Assembly: GCA_030141605.1 (NCBI GenBank)
Contig: JAQGDQ010001748.1
Coordinates: forward strand, 1 to 26,919
Length of the DNA stretch: 26,919 bases
From: Tubiluchus corallicola
Lineage: Eukaryota; Priapulida; Priapulimorpha; Priapulimorphida; Tubiluchidae
Direction: 5' to 3'
Below the pieces are notes generated by a model. The model ran no database searches. It was given only the letters and a program-made list of their open reading frames with translations, and was not told the origin of the DNA. Both the position numbers and the translations under genes were made by a program. Below, piece by piece: positions 11,601 to 23,600 of the stretch (its first letter is position 1; the number at the start of each line of letters is the position of its first letter).

Positions 11601-14600
11601 AAAACTGCTCAAGGTACAGTACTTTAGAGACGACATTGTACAGATCAGCATAGCGTGCATACTAAATGTCTTAAATACTTTAAAAAAATTATCAGCAGTT
11701 GCAAAATGAAGCACATTTTATGCTTCCATTGAATCCCAATGTATCCCGTGGGATAGAGGCTATATTTAGCACGCGGGCACATGTAGAAAAAATAATTATT
11801 ATGTGTAAACAAGATGGACATACTGAACAAAAGTACCAAGCCAATTTTTTTTCTTATTACAAAAATAATTTGGGACTGAAAGGGTTAACAGGTCATTTTA
11901 GAAAGGAAGCCAAGGATTGTGAAAAACTTTTTTAACGATATCACTCATATCAGCGATGACAAAAAACGTTGACTTGTTTACTGGTTGTTGTAGCACATCT
12001 AAGAACTGACACGCCCATTTATTAAAGGAAAAGTCAACCCAAAAACAACATTCATTTCATTTTGATACACAATTAAATGTTTGAAATTAATAAACAATAC
12101 AGGCGTAATCATTAAGAAAGTGAAAGAAATGTAGATCATCTCTTCGGCCAAATAAATCTTTTTACGTTTTACGTAAGCTGGCGAACGGCACGAATGTACA
12201 CATAACAAAGTTTCCTCAGTTCATTCGGCAATTCCACTATTCTAGCTGACCAAACATCTGTGTTTAACTGCGTCTACGTAAAAATTATTCATCGGATTAT
12301 CAACAACTTTAATATGTTTACATAACTTTAATCTACAAAGTAATCTCCTCATCTCCTAAGTAATTGTTGCTCTTTCTCATACTTAAATTTTCTCATAAAT
12401 TTTTCTATATTGCACTTTTTTGATACTTATTTTTTCTTTCCATACTCTCAGTTTTTTAATTTTACTCACTAACGTTGGTCAAATTCCCCTGTTAATAAGA
12501 CCCCATTTGAAACTGCTACATATGATAACCCTAATTACTGAATAATTGTATTGTTTTGTTTAGATTTTGGTATCCAACTTTATTATTATTATTTTTTGTT
12601 TTCAGTTCTTTTTGGATAATTTGTATCATTTATACTGTTTTTACAGTATTTTTTCCTTACTTGTTTTTGTTTTTATTATCTGCAGCATCACCGTTAATTT
12701 TTAATAGACTAATCTATTTATAAGAAAGGGCAGGAGACTAGATGACCCTATGGTCCTTCCCTGCCCTGCTCCATGATTATAATTACTTAATATTTAAAAA
12801 ACTTTTGATATTAAACTAATTGGAGAAAATAAATGTTCTATGTCTATGTCAAAATGTATAAGTGCTGTTGATAATCAGATTACAGATTGTTGGCTGAATT
12901 TCAGACAAGCCCGGGAGCTGGTGTTGGACGGGTTTCTTAACTCAGAGTTCAGATTTAGCTTGTTAAATAATTATTCTGTCGTTTTGTCGGGGTTAACTAA
13001 CTCAGTTTTGTGATTAACCTGTACTATTGTCCATACCTGTTTTCCTTTACATTCAAGGCAACGAGATTCATCAATAGGCAATTAGGGCAGGGGTGTGCAA
13101 ATTGCGGCCCGCCGAGAGAATTTGTGCGGCCCGCGAAAAGATTTGTCAACCTAATGAAAGTGCGGCCCGGGCGATTAATTGAGTGTATCCAGCTGCAGTC
13201 GGTGCCAGGATCCCAAAGATAGTGCAGGTAGTTTTTTCTACTAGATCGGATGCCATTAACCCTTACAAGACGGTTGTAGCTTGATGTCATTGTACTACAC
13301 AGACTGTGTGATACGCATTACCAATATGCATTGTAATGAAATTACCACTATCTGTCCTGAAAGTAGAATATGGTTTGTAATATAAATTTTAATAATTTCC
13401 AAAATAGTTCCTTGAGTGTAGTAGTAATGATGTACGCAGGTCGGATGCAAAAAAAATCATTATTAGGCCTTTCTGTACTTGGCTCCTTGATCAAACTGCC
13501 TGTGGCCCGCAGGAATTGCGGGAAAGTTTAATGTGGCCCGGCTAGTCAGATAATTTGCACACCCCTGAATTAGGGTATTAATAATATCTCGTATCAATAT
13601 TTTGGATATTTGTAACTGATCGCGGTTAATGCAGCTGCAAAAAAAGTTCACTCAAGCACCTGGCTGGACGGGTGTTGAATTTGCATTTTAGCCGAAAAAA
13701 ATTTCCGTTCAAAATGAGCGTACCCAAGTGTGAAGTGATGGCGACTTTAAATTGATTCTACTGATTACACAAGGTGCTCATCATAATTTTACTGCTGAAT
13801 TTTTCTAACATTTTTCTCAAATATTAAATTAAGCTGAGTTTTCGGAGAACCCTGGCTTTTCCTTTAAAAAGATAAAACCATAGAAGAATATGAGTACATA
13901 AGTGATAATGTACTTAAACTGTAATAATGTATCTCTGACTGAACACGTCTGCAAAATTTACAGTTACCGATGTTTTGTTTTGCCAATTGGCAATCGACAA
14001 AGTCCGCGGCGGGCCCTAAGCACAATGGACAGCTATTTTACCTATTTTCGATTAATATTAAATGCTGATGCTATTATTAGCTAAAGTACGTACCATTTTC
14101 ACTTTGACTTGTGTACTAAATAAGGTAAAACATTTGGAACAAATTTGCAAAAGGAAAATGATTAACGAGGTCGCAACCAGCACTTCTCTGCAATGGCGCC
14201 AAAATGCGGAAACATTCCGTTTTTCCATTGAACACTTAAGTAACACCAGCGTAAACTTTCTCACCTTAACATCAGTAGTACTTAAGTAACATCAGCATAA
14301 GCTTTCTCACCTTAACATCAGTAGTACTTAAGTAACACCAGCGTAAACTTACTTACCTAAACATCAGTAGTACTTAAGTAACACCAGCGTAAACTTTCTC
14401 ACCTTAACATCAGTAGTACTTAAGTAAGAGAAGCGTAAACTTACTTATCTAAACATCAGTAGTACTTAAGTAAGAGAAGCGTAAACTTACTTACCTAAAC
14501 ATCAGCTGTACTTAAGTAAGACAAGCGTAAACTTACTTACCTAAACATCAGTAGTACTTAAGTAAGAGAAGCGTAAACTTACTTATCTAAACATCAGTAG

Positions 14601-17600
14601 TACTTAAGTAAGAGAAGCGTAAACTTACTTACCTAAACATCAGTAGTACTTAAGTAAGACAAGCGTAAACTTACTCACCTAAACATCAGCTGTACTTAAG
14701 TAAGACCAGCATAAACTTACTCACCTAAACATCAGTAGTACTTAAGTAACACCAGCGTAAACTTACTTATCTAAACATCAGTAGTACTTAAGTAACACCA
14801 GCGTAAACTTACTTACCTAAACATCAGTAGTACTTAAGTAAGACGAGTGTAAACTTACTTATCTAAACATCAGTAGTACTTAAGTAAGAGAAGCGTAAAC
14901 TTACTTATCTAAACATCAGTAGTACTTAAGTAAGAGAAGCGTAAACTTACTTATCTAAACATCAGTAGTACTTAAGTAACACCAGTGTAAACTTACTCAC
15001 CTAAACATCAGTAGTACTTAAGTAACACCAGCGTAAACTTACTTATCTAAACATCAGTAGTACTTAAGTAACACCAGTGTAAACTTACTTATCTAAACAT
15101 CAGTAGTACTTAAGTAAGACGAGTGTAAACTTACTTATCTAAACATCAGTAGTACTTAAGTAACACCAGTGTAAACTTATTTATCTAAACATCAGTAGTA
15201 CTTAAGTAACACCAGCGTAAACTTACTCACCTAAACATCAGTAGTACGTAAGTAAGACCAGCATAAACTTACTTATCTAAACAACAGTAGTACTGAAGTA
15301 AGACAAGCGTAAACTTACTCACCTAAACATCAGTAGTACTTAAGTAAGACAAGCGTAAACTTACTTATCTAAACATCAGTAGTACTTAAGTAAGACAAGC
15401 ATAAACTTACTTATCTAAACATCAGTAGTGCTTAAGTAAGACAAGCATAAACTTACATCCACATCACTGGTCTTTGATGGAGGATGAACAACTGTAGGCA
15501 TCATCTGGTCAAACTTTGCCGTGTCGGCGATAGCCGGTTCTTCTAATTCCTAAATACAAGAAATATCATCAACATGCTGATTTGGGCTGTTTATCTCCTT
15601 CATCAAGGTTATATTCACATCAGAACACGGTTACGACACCTCTGCTGGTTCAGTGTTTCACCGGAGGAGAAAATCTTTAATGAAGAGCTAGGTTCCAGTC
15701 TTGCTGCAAACACTGTCTTGAGTAGGCCCTGCCCTACAGCACGCCAAAGTGGAAAAATCAAGTTAAAAAGAGCTAAAGTTTACAAACCCCACACAGTAGA
15801 AATTAGTTCGTGAAGCAGATTAGGATTAGGGTTAGTCTTACGATTCGGATTCGGATTAGGGTTATAATTAGGATTAAGGTTTAACTTGCACAAAATAACC
15901 ATAAGTTGAACATTTTAATGAAAATGAACAACTTACCCATCCAGTAGCTTGAAACATCTTCAAGTCCAGTGGATCTCCACACAATTCATTGTCTATTATG
16001 GTCAAGGAGTGACACGTGGCCATGGCGGACAACATCGGACCATGAGGCAAAGTCGTACAGTCATGTTGCACCTTGGTGAACCGAGTGTCCAGAACCGGAG
16101 CAATGCCCCACATGTCCAAACCATCCTCGGTCAATGTGCCAGTCTGAAGTAAAGTCAAACTAGACTGTATTTTATTTAAACCAATTACGTTATGGTTAAT
16201 TCAGTGAGAAGAGAAATTGGGTTAACTGTATTAATATTATATAACTGTATTAACTGTAATAATAGATTAAAAACTTAATTAATGGCGAGCCCAACTACAG
16301 ATGACATCACAAACTAACACAATTTTCAACGGCACAAACATTCCATGAGCATGATGCATATGTTTGTCAAAGGGAAAACTGAAGTACAGTGCCCACTGTA
16401 AGATATTCAGGTGTGTTCCACTAAAACTAGGCAATTTTTGAGATATGAATTCATATTTCAAATTTACCGCTGTGTTCACGCACGAGCTGCCGAACGTGTG
16501 CAGTTCATCACAAACTAACACATGTGAACTGAGAGATACAGGTCATGTTTTTGTGAAATGTGTTTCTAAAATGCTAGTGTACGCCTAACTTAACGAATGG
16601 CAAAATGCATGTAACAACGATGAACTAGTGATGCGAATGTGAAATTGTGTTCGTGTGGTAATAATTCTTTCACGTAAACCACTTTTGAAAAAATTGTATG
16701 TTTTCTCTCAATATTTTAAACAGTAGATTGTTTTGACTTACTGTTTAAGATTGGGTCCGGTTTTGCTTTAACTGTATTTTACAGAGTACATATGTAAACA
16801 GTTACAGTTAAGTGGTAACATATTTCTGTCTCACCAGAGTTGCTACTAAAACAAAATTTTCGTTTCAATTTGCCAATAATTTCACTTCTTGTGCAGGTAC
16901 CGTTTATCCAGCTCACGTTTTCTGTTTTACTAGATGTTAAAAACTCCTGAAATCTTGACTAAAATAGGTCAAATAAACCAAAAATATCGTGTAGTCCAGG
17001 GGTGTGCAAATTATCTGACTAGCCGGGCTACATTAAACATTCCCGCAATTCCTGTGGGCCACATGCAGTTTGGTCAAGGAGCCAAGTACAGTAGGACCTA
17101 ATAACGATTTTTTTTGCAACCGATTTGCGCACATCATTACTACTGCACTACTACACTCAAAAAACTATTTTAGAAGTTATTAAAATTTATATTAAAAATC
17201 ATATATTTCGTCATGTCCGACAGTGACATTAAGTGACAATGGTCTTGTAAGGGTTAATGCCATCCTATCTAGACGAAAAAACTACCCGCACTATCTTTGC
17301 GATATTGGTGCTGACTTCAGCTGGATCGCGTGGGCCGCACTTTCATTACGTTGACAAACCTCTTCGCGAACTGTACAAGGTCAGTTAAAGCACGCTCAAT
17401 GTCAAAGCGGTCAGTAAATGGCATTTGTTCCAAGGTACAACCGAACATTTTAAAATTTCTACCGAAACGCTTGGAATTACAACTTACATTAGTGAAAAAG
17501 CAGGAAGTGGAAATAATCGTACCTTGTCGAAGCAAACGGCATTGATAACTCCACAAACGTTGATCTGATTCTGGCTAAGGCAATAAATGTTGCGGTTTTT

Positions 17601-20600
17601 CAGCCGTTGCCGTGCGTACGCTATCCCAATGGTCATGGCAGCTGGCAGTGCGGGTGGCACGGCTATCGTGACTAGATCGAGAGCTCGGATGATCATGTGA
17701 CCCACAGCTTCCCCATCACGAGACTGAAAAGATTAAAAAAACAAAATAAGAAGAAAAACATAATATTTAAGAAGAAAAACTACAAAAATGAATCAGATCA
17801 TTGCCTGCTATTAGTAACTGATTCTCTAGTGGGTAAATATTAAATGTTTACGCGGTTACCATGACGATGAAAGTGTAAATAAGTCCAATCAAGGAACAGC
17901 CGCCCAGTGCCAAGATGAAGTAGTAAGTGTGACGGTTGAACTTGAAGCTCATTGGTTTTGGAAACATGATAGAACGAACCAACTCGCCTTTTGACGTACG
18001 AAATCCTGAAAAGAACAAAAAATAGAATTTCCCACTGGTTAGCAGTCGTGTTTTGATTTTTTCAAAACTCACTTTTTCATCCTTTGTATTTTAGTTCTTT
18101 GTTTTGCATTACTAAATTAGCTTACAGCCTCTCTTTTTTGTGCGTATGAATGTACAATTTAACAATTGTTTAACAATTTAACAATCTTTTAAAGAAAAAC
18201 CGGACAATTGTGTAAACATTAGTTCAGATTGAAGAATGCTCTAAAATATTGAAAACTACAATAGCATTTTTAAATCAAAGCTCGGATTAAATAATACTTG
18301 CCTCGGATACTCAAATTTCGTTAAACTTTCAAACGCTACAGCGCGACTCAGTGAATCCACTAAGATTGGCAGCGTCGCCTTTTTGTTACATTCGCGTGGC
18401 TGGCAAATAGAAAACGGTACCGTGATAACCATGATCATGAAGTGCTGTGTTAGTTTCTGACGTCACATGATGTAAAAGCCCATTTTCGTGACATCATGCG
18501 TTTAAGCAATACTGTAACACCTATGCAAATGTGCTTGACGCGCAAGGGAAGATGCCTGCCATTGCACAAACTAGTTTCTGACGTGAGCAATAGCTGTGTT
18601 CGGCTGCCGTTAGTTAACTTTCTAAGCTAATTATTCAAATATTATCAACAATTGCTAACTTTTATGGCCAAGAAAATGTATACTTTGGACAGTAAATTAA
18701 AATGAGTCTCTGAGTCTAAACAATCGTCTGTTTTTCCTTTAACAATTACGGTATAAGCGTGAACACTACCTAGCTGTTAATATGATGATTTGGCAGAAAA
18801 TACGATAATCAGCATCACCTAAACGAGCAACCCGCCCGAGAATTAGCTACAGAAACATACGACTGCATCCTTGTCAAGTGAAAGATGCTATAATAATTAT
18901 TGTGCTTTACATTTTAAATGAAGAAAATATATGACTGTACCACGAAACTATTGGAATGCACAAAAAATGCTAAAAAACGCGGCCGGGTGAGTGAAGAAAA
19001 AATATCAAAAGGGCGATTAGATGGAAACGGAGGTTTTTTTACTGTCCGCCTAACTGTTATGCAAAATGAAGGTTGGACACAGGAATACTCACCAGTTCTC
19101 ACTACGACAGCGAGGACGCGCTCATTCCCGTAATACCGTGTCTGTATCACCGAGCTTTGGATTCGGCAGCGGTGTCTTTGTGACCGGGACACTTTCACCT
19201 GGACAAACACCAAAAACCAATTTATGAACACAATGTTAAAAAGTAGGATTATAATAATATGCCTAGGTCATGATACAATACATATCATGATACGATACGC
19301 ATCGCGATACACCCGAGTTAAAGTTTGTACGTTTTATAAGAAAAACTAAATAAAATCGTGATTATAAATGCCAAAAATATGTTACCAATCACCAGTTTTA
19401 CAACTGCTAAAATAACTCGCTAAAACGTTAGATATTTCTTGATCGTTCGTTTGTGTAATGTGTAGACTATTGTTTGCATTGTTAACTATATGTTAACAAT
19501 ATTCATGTTAACTACCGTATTTTCCCGTGTATAAGAGACCCTTGTGTATAAGAGACCCCTTCAATTTTTAGGCAAAAATTCTGGAAAAAAGTTTTTTCAG
19601 ACGGACATTTTTAGAGGGTAGAGTACAACTTTTTTCAACTCAGTGCGGTACTGAAAACAAAATAAAACCAGTTAATGTGTTGTAGAAAAAGAGTACTGGT
19701 ATATATTAAAGTGCGTACCTGCAAACCTGTAACAGGAAAAGAGGAAACGAGGAGATAATGCCTGTGTCACGATGCTTGTATTGCTTACAACCGCTTCATA
19801 GTCGAACGCGACACGCAAAACAGTTGTAGAGCACTTATTTCTTTAAAATCATTAGTGTCACAATTTATGCATCTTATTGAAAAGACTTACTCCCATGTAT
19901 AAGAGACCCCCTATTTTTAAAGTGAAAATTCTGAGCAAAAAAGGGTCTCTTATACACGGGAAAATACGGTATATTCACTACAAGCATACTCTTGCTAACT
20001 ATATTCACTACAAAAATACTCTTGTTAACTATGCTTACTCGCTGGCATACTCTTAACTATATTCTCTACAAGCATACTCTTGTTAACTATGCTTACTCGC
20101 TGGCGTACTCTTGTTAACTATATTCACTACAAAAATACTCTTTGTTAACTATGCTTACTCGCTGGCATACTCTTACCTATATTCACTACAAGCATACTCT
20201 TGTTAACTATGCTTACTCGCTGGCGTACTCTTGTTAACTATATTCACTACAAGCATACTCTTGTTAACTATGCTTACTCGCTGGCATACTCTTGTTAACT
20301 ATATTCACTACAAGCATACTCTTGTTAACTATGCTTACTCGCTGGCATACTCTTGTTAACTATATTCACTACAAGCATACTCTTGTTAACTATGCTTACT
20401 CGCTGGCATACTCTTGTTAACTATATTCACTACAAGCATACTCTTGTTAACTATATTCACTACAAGCATACTCTTGTTAACTATGCTTACTCGCTGGCAT
20501 ACTCTTGTTAAAATGCTCATGTTAACTAAGTTCACCTGTTAGCATGCTCTCATTAACTATACAGTTGCCTGAAATCAGGACAGCATCGCACTGCATGTGA

Positions 20601-23600
20601 CAGCCATGTGACGGAATGACTACGACATCACCGGGAACAAGAAGATCAGCTTCTATTGTTTCATATACTATAAACAAACAAACAAACAAACAAAATAACT
20701 CAATTTTGCACAGTAGTTAAAGTACTTAACAGCATCTTTTATCGTACGCTGAATTTTAAATACAAAGCATGCAAAGTTATGCTATGAACAAATACGTTGG
20801 TGATGAGAAAGTTTGACTAGCCTTAATATCAGACAGACTGTAGTTTTGAAAATACGGACCAAATAAGACTTTCTAAGTAACTTTTTCCATACAAAGTTCA
20901 GCCGTAAACGAGGGGCTATTTAATTTAGACCGTCGTGGCGGGCCTGAAACACAAGTCAGTATCAAAAACAGTCGTCCCAGACAAGACAAAAATGAACTGA
21001 TGTGAGTGTCTTAGCCATAGGCACACATGTCGTATACACATTCCCTCGATGAGCTAATTGGCTTTGTACGGCAGATGAACCTGTCACGACACAGTTGCCC
21101 CCAGTGGTTATCCACCAATTCATTGACTACACACAATATTGCTCAACTTCAGTTGCTGTGAGCATTCAGCTCTTTCCCTCATCCTTGGCAATATAGCACC
21201 TGTACGACTTATACAATCGTTCGTGACGAGTCTGATAAGTCTGATAAGAATAAACCCATCCAATTACTGAAGGATGAGGATGCAAACGTACAAGTGAATC
21301 GAAACTTGTCCAAGAAATGTACAACAGTTACCCTGTTTTCCTCGCCAGACGGTGACGATGTCGTGCGCAACCACCTTATTCCTGAGCTCCTGCTGCATTT
21401 TCCGGATAGTGTAGCACGACCAGGACAACGAAATGATCGACACGACCACAATGCATGTAGCGTAATACATGTATTCATCAAAATACCACAATAAACAGCT
21501 GAACACTTGAAAGACGTAGAATGGCGTCAAAACCTGCAATGTTCAAATGGTAATGCATTATCTGCCGCTTAATTAATCCAGCTTGGCATCAAGCTAAATG
21601 GATTTGTTAAACGGGTGGATTTACAAATGTAAGAGAACTATTAAGTAGCATTTTGTATGTTAAAACAGAGCAGAGTGTTTATTTATGAAGCCAATACAGT
21701 CAGCAGCCACTCAGTAAAAGTTTATAAGTGCATTAATTTATTAGGATTCGTTGACTAAAGCAACTCGCCTAAAGTTAGTACGTATTGTTTACTTTCATAT
21801 GTGATAAACTGCTTGCCAAGTTAAAAAAAATACATGTACATCTTTCATAGCCTGTAAATGCTGAATATTTTGCACAGTGAGAAACAGGCTTTCAATCAAT
21901 GGTTAAAAAACATGGGCATCTTTCACAGCCTGTAAATGCTGAATATTTTGCACAGTGAGAAACAAGCTTTCAGTCAATAGTTAAAAAACACGGGTATCTT
22001 TCATAGCCTGTAAATGCTGAATATTTTGCACAGTGAGAAACAGGCTTTCAGTCAGTGGTTAAAAAACACGGGTATCTTTCATAGCCTGTAAATGCTGACT
22101 ATTTTACAAATCTACATATGTCTACAATCCACATAAGTGTGGGCATCCAGGATGAGTGGAGGAAGTCTACAATCCACATAAGTGTGGGCATCCAGGATGA
22201 GTGGAGGAAGTCTACAATCCACATAAGTGTGGGCATACAGGATGAGTGGAGGAAGTCAACAAATCCACATATGTCTACAATCCACATAAGTGTGGGCATC
22301 CAGGATGAGTGAAGCAAGTCTACAAATCCACATATGTCTACAAATCCATATAAGTCTACAATCGACATAAGTGTGGGCATCCAGGAATCAATGACAAATA
22401 ACCCCAAGTGCTACTTTCTATATAAAAAATGTAATGACAGAAGATCCTTAACGTAGCAAGAAATGTTCAGTTCATAAGGTTAACCTTAAATACGGTTTTG
22501 TATAAGTTTTAAAAATTCATTCTTACCTGATAATTGTTAATAAATAGAACCGATTGCATTTAGTAATTTTACGGCAGAATAACTCCCTCACTACCCCTTC
22601 TCCTCCTACACCCCCCGTAATTCATCTTCTGACTTCTCCGCACTCATGCTGCTCTCCCCTTCTCCTACACCCCCTGTAATTCATCTTCTGACTTCTCCGC
22701 ACTCATGCTGCTCTCCCCTTCTCCTACACCCCCTGTAATTCATCTTTTGACTTCTCTGCACTCATGCTGCTCTCCCCTTCTCCTACACCCCCTGTAATTC
22801 ATCTTTTGACTTCTCTGCACTCATGCTGCTCTCCCCTTCTCCTACACCCCCTGTAATTCATCTTTTGACTTCTCTGCACTCATGCTGCTCTCCCCTTCTC
22901 CTACACCCCCTGTAATTCATCTTCTGGCTTCCCTGCACTCATGCTGCTCTCCCCTTCTCCTACACCCCCTGTAATTCATCTTCTGACTTCTCCCCACTCA
23001 TGCTGCTCTCCCCTCCTCCTACACCCCCTGTAATTCATCTTCTGACTTCTCTGCACTCATGCTGCTCTCCCCTTCTCCTACACCCCTGTAATTCATCTTT
23101 TGACTTCTCCGCACTCATGCTGCTCTCCCCTTCTCCTACACCCCCTGTAATTCATCTTCTGACTTCTCCGCACTCATGCTGCACTCCCCTTCTCCGACAC
23201 CCCCTGTAATTCATCTTCTGACTTCTCTGCACTCATGCTGCTCTTCCCTCCTCCTACACCCCCTGTAATTCATCTTCTGACTTCTCTGCACTCATGCTGC
23301 TCTCCCCTTCTCCTACACCCCCTGTAATTCATCTTTTGACTTCTCCGCACTCATGCTGCTCTCCCCTTCTCCTACACCCCCTGTAATTCATCTTCTGACT
23401 TCTCCGCACTCATGCTGCACTCCCCTTCTCCGACACCCCCTGTAATTCATCTTCTGACTTCTCCGCACTCATGCTGCACTCCCCTTCTCCGACACCCCCT
23501 GTAATTCATCTTCTGACTTCTCTGCACTCATGCTGCTCTTCCCTCCTCCTACACCCCCTGTAATTCATCTTCTGACTTCTCCCCACTCATGCTGCTCTCT

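Noticed and set aside
12022-13866. Possible 1.8-kb insertion bounded by ttaaaggaaaagtc and its inverse
   Set aside because: Only about 12 bases match at the ends, with TTAA too common in AT-rich DNA to count as a target duplication.
14230-15456. CRISPR-like array of regular repeats
   Set aside because: Units are contiguous tandem repeats with no unique spacers, and the window is a spliced animal gene.
17317-17556. Transposase-like minus-strand frame next to the e8 donor
   Set aside because: Part lies over the hAT terminal region and part overlaps e8 in another frame; I could not match it to a transposase, so it is kept only as a question under the hAT finding.
22099-22407. 102-codon repetitive open frame on the minus strand
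   Set aside because: The 45-bp repeat period keeps frames open on both strands; there is no independent sign of coding.
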